From NCBI GenBank assembly GCA_022820995.1, contig JAJEEM010000059.1, positions 1 to 64,000 of the forward strand: a stretch of DNA of 64,000 bases. Reading direction: 5' to 3'. Position 1 is the stretch's first letter. Every line of letters starts with the position of its first letter. Shown one piece after another: positions 42,590-51,879 of this stretch. The notes below the pieces were generated by a model that was given only the letters and a program-made list of their open reading frames with translations, had not been told where the DNA came from and made no database searches. The stretch is from Gemmatimonadota bacterium (lineage in GTDB: Bacteria > Gemmatimonadota > Gemmatimonadetes > Palauibacterales > Palauibacteraceae). Both the position numbers and the translations under genes were made by a program.

Positions 42590-43009
42590 GTGTCGGATAA
42601 CGATCGAAAGGTGACGGATACGATGGAAGCGAAGGATACGAGGGATCCGATGGATGGCATGGGTTCGGCGGACGAGGCGCCGGCGGACGAGACCCCATCG
42701 GAAGCGGAGTCGCCCGAGATCGCGGAGAAGGTGCGGACGGCGCTTCGCTCGGTGACGGACCCCGAACTCGGCATCAACATCGTGGATCTCGGTCTCGTGT
42801 ACGATGTCGAGGTCGAGGAGGGCGAGGCGAAGGTCACGATGACGCTGACGAGTCCCGGCTGCCCGGCGGGCGGTCAGATTCTCGGGGGCGCCAAGGACGC
42901 GGCGGAGACGGTGGACGGAGTGGAGGAGGCGGTCGTCAGCCTCGTGTGGAAGCCGTTCTGGACGCCCGAGAGGATCGACCCGGCGGTGCGGGCGATGATG
43001 GGCTTCTGA
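42590..43009 (+). CDS. MIP18/SufT-type (DUF59) metal-sulfur cluster assembly protein
   Basis: About 139 residues. After an acidic N-terminal tail the DUF59 domain has SVTDPELGINIVDLGLVYDV and MTLTSPGCPAG with the conserved cysteine, ending in VWKPFWTPERI. It helps maturation of iron-sulfur proteins or serves in PaaD-type assembly. GTG 42590; ATG 42623 is an alternative. Confidence 0.88.
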   Translation: MSDNDRKVTDTMEAKDTRDPMDGMGSADEAPADETPSEAESPEIAEKVRTALRSVTDPELGINIVDLGLVYDVEVEEGEAKVTMTLTSPGCPAGGQILGGAKDAAETVDGVEEAVVSLVWKPFWTPERIDPAVRAMMGF

Positions 43010-43015
43010 CGGACC

Positions 43016-43534
43016 ATGCTCCTCCGGCTGTTCCTGTTGTTCACGATCGTTCCCGTCGTCGAACTCGCGCTCCTCATTCGCATCGGCGGCCTGCTGGGGT
43101 TCGGCCCCACCGTCCTCCTCGTCATCGGAACGGGTGCTGCCGGAGCGTGGCTCGCCCGGCGCGAGGGATTGAGGGCCTGGCTCGCGGTCCGCGACGAACT
43201 GCAGGGGGGCGGGCTTCCCGGTGAATCGCTCGTCCACGCGCTCCTGATCCTCGCCGCGGGGGTCGTCCTCATCACGCCCGGCGTCCTCACGGACATCGCC
43301 GGCATCCTGCTCCTGGTCCCGCCCGTGCGGGGGCGGCTCATCGCCCGCGTCCGGAACTGGCTCGGCCGGCAGGTCGAGGGCGGCACGATCCGCGTCGTGG
43401 GCGGGCCTGCGGGATTCTCGGGACTCCACGGAGATTTCGTGAGGCGTCCGGGGACTCGTCGGCCGGGCCGCGCCGGCAAACGGCCGTCCGGACGGGAGAT
43501 CGTCATCGAGGAGGATGAGCCGAAGCCCGACTGA
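43016..43534 (+). CDS. fxsA: FxsA-family membrane protein
   Basis: A 172-residue protein. LFLLFTIVPVVELALLIRIGG, PTVLLVIGTGAAGAWLARREG and ILAAGVVLITPGVLTDIAGILLLVPPVR are the three hydrophobic blocks of FxsA, followed by a basic tail. In E. coli FxsA affects phage T7 exclusion by F. The last two codons are part of a 14-bp tandem repeat. Confidence 0.88.
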   Translation: MLLRLFLLFTIVPVVELALLIRIGGLLGFGPTVLLVIGTGAAGAWLARREGLRAWLAVRDELQGGGLPGESLVHALLILAAGVVLITPGVLTDIAGILLLVPPVRGRLIARVRNWLGRQVEGGTIRVVGGPAGFSGLHGDFVRRPGTRRPGRAGKRPSGREIVIEEDEPKPD

Positions 43535-43595
43535 TGTAGCCCGACTGATGTAGCCCGGCTGATGTAGCCCGGCTGATGTAGCCCGACCGACGTAC
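43526..43595 (+). repeat. five 14-bp tandem repeats across the fxsA stop
   Basis: CCCGACTGATGTAG is repeated head to tail five times (43526-43595) with few changes. Each unit contains TGA and TAG, so read-through is stopped in more than one frame. It looks like slippage-type repeat expansion. Confidence 0.75.
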
Positions 43596-43608
43596 GAGGA
43601 GGTACGAC

Positions 43609-44433
43609 ATGACGCACGATCACGAGGAACGGGGACGGGTACTCACGCGGCGCGAAGCTCTCGCCGCCCTCGGCGTGGGTGGCGGGGCGCTGGCCGCCGG
43701 CCGGTGGATTCTCGGGACGGGCCCGGACGTGGCTCTCGCCGCCCAGGCGGAGGGGATCGCTCGCGCGCTGCCGGCCTGCGTGGCGAAGCCCGAGCAGACG
43801 GAAGGACCCTTCTTCGTGGACGCGGGACTCGAACGGTCGGACATCCGGTCCGATCCGTCCACCGGAGCGGCGAGCGAGGGCATCCCGCTGACGCTGAGGT
43901 TCAACGTCTCCCGGATCTCCCGGGGCGACTGTTCCCCGCTCCCCGGCGCGCTGGTCGACCTGTGGCAGTGCGACGCCGACGGCGTGTACTCGGGGGTCGA
44001 AGACGAGGGAGCCCCCGCGGCGGCAAGGGAACAGCAGTTCCTGCGCGGCTACCAGCACACGGACGATGACGGCGTGGCCCGGTTCACCACGATCTTTCCG
44101 GGCTGGTACCGCGCGCGCGCGGTCCACGTGCACTTCAAGGTGCGCACCGAGGTCGCCGGACAGCCGTATGAGTTCACTTCGCAGCTCTACTTCGACGAGG
44201 CGCTCACGGACAAGGTGCACGCGGAGGCGCCTTACGCCGCGCGCGGGCGCCGCACGAGGATGAACGCCGACGACCGCATCTTCCGGGACGGCGGCGAGAG
44301 CCTCATGGCCCGGGTGAGCGAGGCGGACGATGGATACGCCGCCACCTTCGACCTGGGCCTCGATCTCACTGACGCCGAGACCGGCCGGCCCGACGGCGGA
44401 GACGGGAGACGCGGGAGGCCCCGGCGGGCGTAA
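43609..44433 (+). CDS. Tat-exported intradiol ring-cleavage dioxygenase
   Basis: A 274-residue non-heme Fe(III) dioxygenase related to protocatechuate 3,4- and catechol 1,2-dioxygenases. The leader is LTRREALAALGVGGGALAAG. EGPFFVD opens the domain; iron ligands are the Tyr of DGVYSG, the Tyr of GWYRARAVHVHFKV and its two His. Secreted members are often attached to the envelope and act on aromatic polymer fragments. The neighbouring multicopper oxidases fit aromatic chemistry. Confidence 0.85.
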   Translation: MTHDHEERGRVLTRREALAALGVGGGALAAGRWILGTGPDVALAAQAEGIARALPACVAKPEQTEGPFFVDAGLERSDIRSDPSTGAASEGIPLTLRFNVSRISRGDCSPLPGALVDLWQCDADGVYSGVEDEGAPAAAREQQFLRGYQHTDDDGVARFTTIFPGWYRARAVHVHFKVRTEVAGQPYEFTSQLYFDEALTDKVHAEAPYAARGRRTRMNADDRIFRDGGESLMARVSEADDGYAATFDLGLDLTDAETGRPDGGDGRRGRPRRA

Positions 44434-44550
44434 CGAGCTGAACGACAGTCGTCCGTAACGCGGGCCGCGCCGCCGCCGCGGGCAACCCGGGCGGCGCGCC
44501 GCTTGCAGGGCGGCTTGCAAGGCGAGACGCGGGAATCGACCTTTCGAGGC

Positions 44551-45144
44551 ATGAAGAGCGCGAGTCAGTCCAGCAGCGTGATGGGCGCCACCGCCGTCTT
44601 CGCGGTCGCCCTCGGCATTCTCGCCGCCCTCGGCAGCCTCGCTGCGGGCGAGGCGAGGGCCGCCGGTCCGGCCGGCGTGCGGCCGTGGGTGGATCCGACG
44701 CCCCCGGTCGGCGCCTGCCTCCTTACGCCCGAAGTCGTCCGGCTCTCCGGCACCCAGAGCGCGCCCGGGAGCCGCGGCTCGATGACGCTCACGCAGCCCG
44801 GCTCGCCGTTCGAGATCACCGTCGATGAGGGCGGCTTCCAGACGTTCGACATCGAGATCCAGGTCGAGCAGATGCGCAAGCGGCGCGGCGCGGTCTACGT
44901 CGCGTGGGCCGCGAAGCCCGAACTCGACGAGTGGGTGCAGCTCGGCACGCTCGGCGAGGACAACCGGCTCACGGGGCAGGTCGCCTGGAACCAGTTCCTC
45001 ATCTTCGTGAGCGAGGAAGCCTCGGCGGACGTCGAGCGCTGGCAGGGACCGATCATGCTCACCGGCCTCTCGCCCTCCGGCCGGCTCCACACGATGGCCG
45101 GGCACGGTCCCTTCGAGGCCATGAACTGCCAGCTCTACTTCTGA
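44551..45144 (+). CDS. exported protein of unknown function
   Basis: A 197-residue secreted protein with signal peptide to about residue 38 (ARA-AG). Not recognised. It contains two cysteines (about 55 and 193), a beta-rich middle (FEITVDEGGFQTFDIEIQV) and IFVSEEASADVERWQGPIML. It lies directly ahead of a multicopper oxidase, so it could be part of the same exported oxidation system. Confidence 0.65.
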   Translation: MKSASQSSSVMGATAVFAVALGILAALGSLAAGEARAAGPAGVRPWVDPTPPVGACLLTPEVVRLSGTQSAPGSRGSMTLTQPGSPFEITVDEGGFQTFDIEIQVEQMRKRRGAVYVAWAAKPELDEWVQLGTLGEDNRLTGQVAWNQFLIFVSEEASADVERWQGPIMLTGLSPSGRLHTMAGHGPFEAMNCQLYF

Positions 45145-45170
45145 GCCCACCCGGACGGCGGTCGAAGACA

Positions 45171-46862
45171 GTGCGCACCCTCGCCGTCGCAGCCACCCTC
45201 ACCGCGCTCGTCGGAACGGCGGGCGCGCCGGCATCGGGTCAGCAGCACGCGGGCCACATGATGGCGACGGACAGCATGGGGGCCGTGTGGCGCATGCCGC
45301 CGCAGCCGATCCCGATGCCGATGATGCTGCCGGGCCTGATGGGCGCCGTCCCCGGCGTGACCCCGTACCTGCCCGACCCCGGCCACGATCCCGCGATGCT
45401 CCCGGAGGCCGTCTTCCGCGAGATCGTGGAGATGGCCCACGGCGACACGCTCCGCCTCGAGGCCGGGTTCGTCCGGCGCACGATCGGCACGCGGACCTTC
45501 ACCATGTACGGCTTCAACGGGCAGTATCCCGGGCCCCTCATCCGAGTCCCGCAGGGCGCGGAGATCATCGTCCTGTTCACGAACCACATCGACCTGCCGA
45601 CGGCCGTCCACTGGCACGGCATCCGGCTCGAGAACGAGTTCGACGGCGTCCCCGGCGTCACCCAGGACCCGGTCCAACCCGGCGAGTCGTTCATGTACCG
45701 GGTCCATTTCCGGGACGCCGGCCTCTATTGGTACCACCCCCACCACCGCGAGGACATCCAGCAGGACCTCGGTCTGTACGGGAACATGCTCGTCGACGCC
45801 CCCGCCGCGGATTACTACGGCCCCGCGAACGGGGAGGACTTCCTCATGCTCGACGACCTGCTCGTCGACGACGGCGGACTCTTCCCCTGGGGACGCGAAG
45901 CCGCCGTGCAGACGCTCATGGGCCGCTTCGGGAACCAGTTGCTCGTGAACGGCGAGCCGCGCTGGGAGGCGACCGTCCGCCGCGGCGAGGTTCGCCGGCT
46001 CTACCTCACGAACGTCGCGAACACGCGCACCTTCAACCTGGTCCTGGAGGGGGCGGAGATGAAGCTCGTGGGCGCCGACGTGAGCAAGTTCGAGCGCGAG
46101 AGCTTCGTCTCGAACGTCGTCCTCGCCCCGGCACAGCGGTACATCGTCGACGCCCGTTTCGACAAGCCGGGGACGTGGGCGCTCCTCAACCCGATCCAGG
46201 CCATCGACCACTTCAACGGCCGCTTCTATCCCCAAACCGACACGCTCGGGATCGTCACCGTCCTCGACGAACCGGTGGCGGAGGACCACGGAGACGCGTT
46301 CTCCGCCCTGCGCGACCACGCGGACGTCATCGAGGACATCGACCGCTACCGCGCCGAGTTCGGCCGGCCCGTCGACCACGAACTCGAACTCACGGTCCGG
46401 GTCGGGGACCTCCCCAGCGACATCGTCGCGGTGATGGCGATCGACACCCTCTATTTCCCGCCCGTCGAGTGGACCGACGCGATGCCGATGATGAACTTCC
46501 TCGCGACATCGGAGAACCTGACGTGGATCCTGCGCGACACCCGGACGGGGAAGGAGAACGGGGACATCGACTGGCGCTTCACGGTCGGCGACGTGCGGAA
46601 GATCCGCATCCACAACCAGCGCCGTTCGTTCCACCCGATGCAGCACCCGATCCACATCCACGGCCAGCGCTTCCTCGTGCTCTCGAAGGACGGGATACCG
46701 TCGGACAATCTCGCGTGGAAGGACACGGTCGTGATCCCGGTCGGATCGACGTTCGACATCCTGCTCGAGGCCTCCAACTCTGGCCGATGGATGGCTCACT
46801 GCCATATTGCGGAGCACCTGGAGGCCGGCATGTCCATGGTGTTCACGGTGGACCCCGGCTAG
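45171..46862 (+). CDS. exported multicopper oxidase (three-domain)
   Basis: A 563-residue secreted laccase/CopA-like enzyme. The four copper motifs are HWHGIRLENEFDG, WYHPHHREDIQ, HPMQHPIHIHGQRF and HCHIAEHLEAGM (type 1 Cys with axial Met). A His/Met-rich stretch (HAGHMM, then PMPMMLPG) follows the signal and may bind Cu(I). It oxidises phenols or metals with reduction of oxygen to water. Start GTG 45171. Upstream gene 26 nt away. Confidence 0.88.
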   Translation: MRTLAVAATLTALVGTAGAPASGQQHAGHMMATDSMGAVWRMPPQPIPMPMMLPGLMGAVPGVTPYLPDPGHDPAMLPEAVFREIVEMAHGDTLRLEAGFVRRTIGTRTFTMYGFNGQYPGPLIRVPQGAEIIVLFTNHIDLPTAVHWHGIRLENEFDGVPGVTQDPVQPGESFMYRVHFRDAGLYWYHPHHREDIQQDLGLYGNMLVDAPAADYYGPANGEDFLMLDDLLVDDGGLFPWGREAAVQTLMGRFGNQLLVNGEPRWEATVRRGEVRRLYLTNVANTRTFNLVLEGAEMKLVGADVSKFERESFVSNVVLAPAQRYIVDARFDKPGTWALLNPIQAIDHFNGRFYPQTDTLGIVTVLDEPVAEDHGDAFSALRDHADVIEDIDRYRAEFGRPVDHELELTVRVGDLPSDIVAVMAIDTLYFPPVEWTDAMPMMNFLATSENLTWILRDTRTGKENGDIDWRFTVGDVRKIRIHNQRRSFHPMQHPIHIHGQRFLVLSKDGIPSDNLAWKDTVVIPVGSTFDILLEASNSGRWMAHCHIAEHLEAGMSMVFTVDPG

Positions 46863-46895
46863 CCCGCGGGCCGCCAGCTCTAACTGGAGGAAGGC

Positions 46896-48269
46896 ATGAA
46901 GGTTGGAAATCAGACTCTGACACTCTCCGCGCTCGCCGTGCTCGGCGCGGTCTTCGTCGCCCCGGCGGCCCTCGGCGCGCAGGCGATCGACGTCGTGGAG
47001 CGCGGCAGCCGGAACATGGAAGTGCTCGGACACGTCCCGCTCGGCCCGCGGCTCAGCATCGCGGACATGGACATCGAGCAGGAGATGCACCGGCCGTACG
47101 CGTACGTCGCGCGGATGCAGTACGGGCCGGTCGGTCCCAAGGGGCTGGACATCGTCTCGATCGAGGACCCGGAGCACCCCGAGGTGCTCTACGAGTGGCG
47201 GATCGAGGACCAGGATCTCCACCTGCGCACCGGCGGGATGGACGTGAAGCACTTCAAGTGGGGCGACCGCTACTACGTCGTGCAGTCGCTCCAGTTCGGG
47301 CAGGGCGGCCCTGACTCCGACATGGGGGCCGTCGTCCTCGACGTCACGGGACTGCCGGACGGCTCGACGGTGCGTGAGGTGGCCCGCATCAAGGAGCCCG
47401 ATCTGCCGGGCGGCTTCCACAACATCTTCATCTACAAGCACTCGAACATGAACGTGTATCTCGTCGCCACGGTCTCGGGACCGTACGCGGCCGTCTACGA
47501 CCTCGGCGCCCTCGTCGACGGGCGCGGCGACGCGATGGTCGCGCAGATCCCCGTCCCGGATCAGGGGATGGAGGGGAACCGTCGGCGTGGATACCACGAC
47601 TTCTATCTCGGCTACCATCCGGAAACGGGGACGGACCGCTTCTACGGCGGCGGCACCGGCGGCTACTACGTCTACGACGTGACCGACCTCCAGAATCCCG
47701 AGCTTCTGACGCAGATCGTCGGCGTCTCCGGGATCCGCAGCGGCCACACCTTCACGCCGACGCCGGACGGGAACTTCGCGATCGCGGAGACGGAGTATCA
47801 GTACGCGCCGCTCCGGATCTTCGACCTCAGGCCCGGACTGAACGGCGAGGTCGCGGCGATCAACCGCCCGATCGCGGCGTGGACGGCGAACTGGAAGAAC
47901 CTCGTCCACAACCACGAGGTGCGGTGGCCGCTCGTGTTCGTGTCCGGCTACCTGGACGGACTCGTCGTGTTCAACATGATGGACCCGGAGAACCCGATCA
48001 CGGTGGGCCACTACGACACCTATCTGGGGCCGCCGAACGCCGACCGGACCGCCGTCTTCAACGGCACGTTCGGGGTCGATGTGCGGAACGAGGACGGGCT
48101 CATCGTCGTGAGCGACATGACGACGGGTCTGTGGACCTTCCGGATGGAGGGCTTCCAGGGGTGGAACGGCGACGACTGGGGCGTGCCGAACATCTCCAGC
48201 GCCCAGGACTGGGACAACGGCCCGGCCGGCGCGGCCGGACGCATCACGACGGACGAACAGGGCGGCTGA
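46896..48269 (+). CDS. exported LVIVD-type beta-propeller protein
   Basis: A 457-residue secreted protein (signal cut near GAQA). It has repeats like GLDIVSIEDPEHPEVLYEW, AVYDLGALVDG, YVYDVTDLQNPELLTQI and LVVFNMMDPENPITVGHYD, which are LVIVD/WD40-like blades. HNHEVRWPLVFVSGYLDG is conserved among these proteins. The family often neighbours multicopper oxidases; function unknown. GGAGG precedes the ATG. Confidence 0.78.
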   Translation: MKVGNQTLTLSALAVLGAVFVAPAALGAQAIDVVERGSRNMEVLGHVPLGPRLSIADMDIEQEMHRPYAYVARMQYGPVGPKGLDIVSIEDPEHPEVLYEWRIEDQDLHLRTGGMDVKHFKWGDRYYVVQSLQFGQGGPDSDMGAVVLDVTGLPDGSTVREVARIKEPDLPGGFHNIFIYKHSNMNVYLVATVSGPYAAVYDLGALVDGRGDAMVAQIPVPDQGMEGNRRRGYHDFYLGYHPETGTDRFYGGGTGGYYVYDVTDLQNPELLTQIVGVSGIRSGHTFTPTPDGNFAIAETEYQYAPLRIFDLRPGLNGEVAAINRPIAAWTANWKNLVHNHEVRWPLVFVSGYLDGLVVFNMMDPENPITVGHYDTYLGPPNADRTAVFNGTFGVDVRNEDGLIVVSDMTTGLWTFRMEGFQGWNGDDWGVPNISSAQDWDNGPAGAAGRITTDEQGG

Positions 48270-48279
48270 CGCCGGCAGC

Positions 48280-50070
48280 ATGAGCACCCGGCCACGGCTC
48301 CTCGTGGTCGGGAGCCCCTCCCTGGACCTCCTGCACTTCGGCGGCCGCTCCGTGCGGTCCGCCGGAGGCGCGGGACTCTACACCGCGCTCGCGGCGCAGC
48401 GGGCCGGGGCCGACGTCACGGTCGTCGCGCCGCGTCCCGACCCCATGCCGGCGGAACTCGAACCCGCGGACCGCCTCCTGGACTGGCGGGGGCCGCCGGT
48501 GCCTCCCTCGGCGCTCCCCCACTTCGAGATCGAGTACTTCCCCGATGGCCGGACCGTCTATCGCCAGGCGGTGCGCGGTTCCGAGGGGGACATCCGCTAC
48601 GGCGACATCCCCGACGCGGGACCGGGGGCCTTCGCCTACGTCGTCCCTCTCCTCGACCCCGAGCTGCAGCTGGGGTTCGCGCGGCGGCTGTCCGCGGCGG
48701 GCGTGCGCGTGGGGTGCGGGACGTACGCACCCGGGATCCGTGCGCACCGGGAGGTCGTCGCGCGGGTCGTGGAGGCATCCGACTACTTCTTCTGCAATGC
48801 GGAGGAGGCCGGCCTCCTCTTCGGGTCTCTCGACGACGTGGCGGTCGCGCCGGGGCGCGCGGTCTTCGTCACCCGGGGATCGCGCGGGGCCCGCGTCGTC
48901 CTGGGCGAACACCCGATCGACGTCCCCGCCCCGGAGGTCGAGGAGGTGGACCCGACGGGCGCCGGCGACACCTTCTGCGGGACCGCGCTGGCCCGGCTCG
49001 CGGCCGGAGACCACCCCGCCGTGGCCGCGCGGGTTGCGGCGGCCCATGCCGCCCGGACGGTGACGGGCATCGGTCCGACGCCCCTCCTCTCGGACGGCCC
49101 TCCGCCAGCGGCGCCGCGAGGTCCCAGGGTCCGCCTCGACGGGGAACGCGTCCGGCGCGTGGCCGAGGTCATCGCCACGGCCCCCGAGGCGGCGGCCTTC
49201 GACTTCACCGGCCCGGATCTTCCCGAGCCCGGCGATCCGGTGGCGCTCGATTTCTTCTTCACCGGGACCGTGCAGCAGTTCGGTTTCTGGCGCGAGCGCG
49301 CGGGCCGCTACGAGGAACCGATGATCGCCTCGCTGGGGGGCCGGGGCCGCAAGGGGAGCGACTACCTGTGGGCCGGATACCTGCGCTGGGCCCGCGAGGC
49401 GCCGGACGAACTCACGCCCTCCGGGCAGGCCGCCCTCGACGACGCGGACTTCGATCATCGCCTGCGGGACGACCGAGGACGCAACCCGCTCCCCGCGGGC
49501 GCCCTCCATCCGGCGTGCGCGCGCGCCTACGGACACGGCATGCTGGGTCTCGGCCTGACCCCTGCGTCGCTCCTGGCGGAAGCCAACGCCACGGAGCGGC
49601 CCCTCGCCCACTTTCTCGCGCGCCTCGATGCGGTCGGCGGATACCGGGAGGACCCGTGGAGGAAGAAGTCCGCCCTCCTCGCGGCGATCCTCAGCCAGCG
49701 CCCGGAGCGATTCCTCCGGTTCGGGGAGGGAGAGGACGTGCCGCCGATCGTCGACTACCACTGCCAGCGCAGTTGCCTCCGGCTCGGCGTCGTCGCGGTA
49801 ACCGACGAGACGCTGGCCTCGAAGCTCGCGAAGCGGGAGGTTGTGAGCGCGGAAGAGGAGGAGGCCGTGCGCGCCGCCTGTTACGAGGCGGTCGGGGAGA
49901 TCCGGCGCCTGAGCGGGCGCTCCATGGGAGCCGTGGACTGGTTCTTCTTTCAGAACCGGACGCGTTGCCCGGAGATGACGGAGCCCGACTGCGCCGCGTG
50001 CCCCGCCGACCCGGCGTGCGCGCACCGCACCCGCCTCTTCCAGCCGGTGTATCGCACGACCGCGTATTGA
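48280..50070 (+). CDS. PfkB kinase fused to a Qng1/DUF2419-like queuosine-salvage domain
   Basis: A 596-residue fusion. Residues 1-275 form a PfkB ribokinase-type domain with the anion-hole/base motif D224-P-T-G-A-G-D230. Residues 283-596 match queuosine 5'-phosphate N-glycosylase (Qng1/DUF2419): LDGERVRRVAEVIA, DFFFTGTVQQFGFW, VDYHCQRSCLRLGVV (D492) and GAVDWFFF (D553), ending AHRTRL. Inserted near the end is C563-x7-C571-x2-C574-x5-C580, which could hold zinc or a 4Fe-4S cluster and is absent from eukaryotic Qng1. Qng1 releases queuine from queuosine 5'-phosphate, which a kinase can provide; both on one chain would be a salvage enzyme. Substrate is inference. Confidence 0.7.
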   Translation: MSTRPRLLVVGSPSLDLLHFGGRSVRSAGGAGLYTALAAQRAGADVTVVAPRPDPMPAELEPADRLLDWRGPPVPPSALPHFEIEYFPDGRTVYRQAVRGSEGDIRYGDIPDAGPGAFAYVVPLLDPELQLGFARRLSAAGVRVGCGTYAPGIRAHREVVARVVEASDYFFCNAEEAGLLFGSLDDVAVAPGRAVFVTRGSRGARVVLGEHPIDVPAPEVEEVDPTGAGDTFCGTALARLAAGDHPAVAARVAAAHAARTVTGIGPTPLLSDGPPPAAPRGPRVRLDGERVRRVAEVIATAPEAAAFDFTGPDLPEPGDPVALDFFFTGTVQQFGFWRERAGRYEEPMIASLGGRGRKGSDYLWAGYLRWAREAPDELTPSGQAALDDADFDHRLRDDRGRNPLPAGALHPACARAYGHGMLGLGLTPASLLAEANATERPLAHFLARLDAVGGYREDPWRKKSALLAAILSQRPERFLRFGEGEDVPPIVDYHCQRSCLRLGVVAVTDETLASKLAKREVVSAEEEEAVRAACYEAVGEIRRLSGRSMGAVDWFFFQNRTRCPEMTEPDCAACPADPACAHRTRLFQPVYRTTAY

Positions 50071-50117
50071 GACCGGGACGGTTTACGAAGACAGACCACG
50101 GGAATCGGGAGAATCTC

Positions 50118-50606
50118 ATGAGAAAGTTCGGAGCCACGTTGCTTCTCGCCGCGGCGATCCTCGTCACGCCCGCCGTCGCCGCTGCGCAGGATGACGCCGA
50201 AGCGGGGGCGGTCGCCGCGGTACAGGCGCTCTTCGACGCCATGGCCGCGCGCGACGGCGACGCAATCCGCGGCCTGTTGACCGAGGGCGCCATGTTCGTC
50301 GCCACGGCGGAGACCGAGGATGGCGTCCAGGTGCGCGAGAGCACGGGCGCCGAGTTCGCCGCGTCCATCGGCCAGCCGGGGCCCGCCCTGCTCGAACGCC
50401 TGTGGGACCCCCACGTGATGATCCAGGGCCCGATCGCCGTCGTGTGGACTCCCTACGACTTCCACGTGGACGGCGAGTTCAGCCACTGCGGCATCGACGC
50501 GGTGAGCCTCGTGCAAACGAGCGACGGCTGGAAGATCTCCAGCATCGCCTACACCCGCGAAACCGAAGGCTGCGAGCCGAGCCCCCTGGGTCCCCCCGGC
50601 GGCTGA
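50118..50606 (+). CDS. exported SnoaL/NTF2-like protein
   Basis: A 162-residue secreted protein (signal cut near AAAQ). AVAAVQALFDAMAARDGDAIRGLLTEGAMFV and VWTPYDFHVDGEFSHCGIDAVSLVQTSDGWKISSIAYTRE match the NTF2-like DUF4440 fold. Role unknown. It starts 47 nt after the kinase fusion. Confidence 0.75.
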   Translation: MRKFGATLLLAAAILVTPAVAAAQDDAEAGAVAAVQALFDAMAARDGDAIRGLLTEGAMFVATAETEDGVQVRESTGAEFAASIGQPGPALLERLWDPHVMIQGPIAVVWTPYDFHVDGEFSHCGIDAVSLVQTSDGWKISSIAYTRETEGCEPSPLGPPGG

Positions 50607-50637
50607 CCCCAGCGGTCGGGCGTACCGGGACGGTCTG

Positions 50638-51879
50638 CTAGGCGGTCACCATGAGGGCGGTTCCGTACATGACGAGCAGGCCGAGGAGGAGACCCGTGGC
50701 GTTGAGGGGGGTGAACACGCCCTGCGGCCAGCTCTTCCGGATCAGGCGGGTGACCTCGACGATGACCTGTACGATGGCTCCGGCGCCGAGGGCGAGGAAG
50801 AAGGTCGCCAGCGTCGGCGAATAGGAGAATCCGCCCGCCCACGCCCCCAGGACGGTCGGCAGTCCGGCGATTCCGCCCATGAACGCGAAGTGCCGGAGCG
50901 CGGGCCGCCGGTCCGCGACGGGCGCGACGATCGCCAGCCCCTCCGTCGTGTTGTGGAGCGCGAAGCCGATGACGAGGAAGCTCCCGAGCGCGATCTCTCC
51001 CAACGAGAAGGCCGCCCCGATCGCGAGTCCCTCACCGAGGTTGTGCAGCCCGATGCTGATGGCGATCAGGTACGCCACCGTGAGCCCGCGGCTCGCCCCA
51101 CCCCCGCCCGCGCTGCCGGAGCCCTCACCGCCGGAGCCTGCGCCGCCCATGCCGCGCCCGAGGTTCCCGAGTGCCCTGAGACCGACGATGGCGCCGATGA
51201 AGCCGACGGCGATCAGCCCCGCTGCCTGGAATCCCTCCGCCACGAGCGCCGAGGTCTCGAGCGTGTCCTCGAGCGCATCGACGACGAGGAAGGCCAGGAG
51301 GCCCACGGTGAGGCTGAGGTAGAAGTGGATCCACTTGCGGTCGATCCGGCGCAGGAAGGGATACCACAGCAGGCCGATGAGGACGGGGAGCACGCCCGCG
51401 TAGAGGCCGAGGAGGCCGAAAGTCGTCAGGTAAAGCGCGTTCGGGCGCGGCGAGAGCGTCGCCACCGCCACCTCGTGGTCGAACGTGAGGCCGGTGGAGG
51501 TCACCAGCCGGATGACGTGGAGTTCTCCCTCCACCCAGGGGTAGTCCAGTTCCAGCGTCGCGCTCGCGAGACGCGGCAGGGTTGGATCCCGGTCGATCTC
51601 GAACTGCCAGTAGGCATCGTCGACGATCACCTGCGCGATCGTGGCCGCCTCGGGGCCCCCGTTCACCACGTGCACGCGCATGACCCCGCTCTCGGGGAAG
51701 CTCACGCGCTCGATGGTGAGATCCTCGACGGGCGGGAACGCGTCCCGGAAGGGGGCCGTGGGGTCGGCGCCGAAGAAGAACGCGACGAGTCCCGCCAGGA
51801 GCGCGAGCGGGAGGAGACCCAGGACCCAGCGCCCCGGTCCCTGCCCCCGGGGCCCGGCGTCGGACCGCGAGTCAGGCAT
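50638..51879 (-). CDS. ZIP-family metal transporter with N-terminal periplasmic domain
   Basis: A 413-residue protein. After one membrane segment a periplasmic domain of about 110 residues (VHVVNGGPEAATIAQVIVDD) precedes a ZIP transporter. Helix four has ISIGLHNLGEGLAIG and helix five GFALHNTTEGLAIVAP, the two metal sites (HNxxEG). A Gly/Ser-rich loop lies before them. ATG 51879 overlaps the upstream oxidase stop (8 nt), forming an oxidase-transporter operon. Zinc, iron or manganese. Confidence 0.85.
   Translation of the reverse strand: MPDSRSDAGPRGQGPGRWVLGLLPLALLAGLVAFFFGADPTAPFRDAFPPVEDLTIERVSFPESGVMRVHVVNGGPEAATIAQVIVDDAYWQFEIDRDPTLPRLASATLELDYPWVEGELHVIRLVTSTGLTFDHEVAVATLSPRPNALYLTTFGLLGLYAGVLPVLIGLLWYPFLRRIDRKWIHFYLSLTVGLLAFLVVDALEDTLETSALVAEGFQAAGLIAVGFIGAIVGLRALGNLGRGMGGAGSGGEGSGSAGGGGASRGLTVAYLIAISIGLHNLGEGLAIGAAFSLGEIALGSFLVIGFALHNTTEGLAIVAPVADRRPALRHFAFMGGIAGLPTVLGAWAGGFSYSPTLATFFLALGAGAIVQVIVEVTRLIRKSWPQGVFTPLNATGLLLGLLVMYGTALMVTA

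Noticed and set aside
45135-48287. 1050-codon open frame on the minus strand
   Set aside because: It is antisense to the multicopper oxidase and LVIVD genes, is rich in Arg, Val, Asp and His, as expected for the reverse frame of GC-rich genes, and shows no domain.
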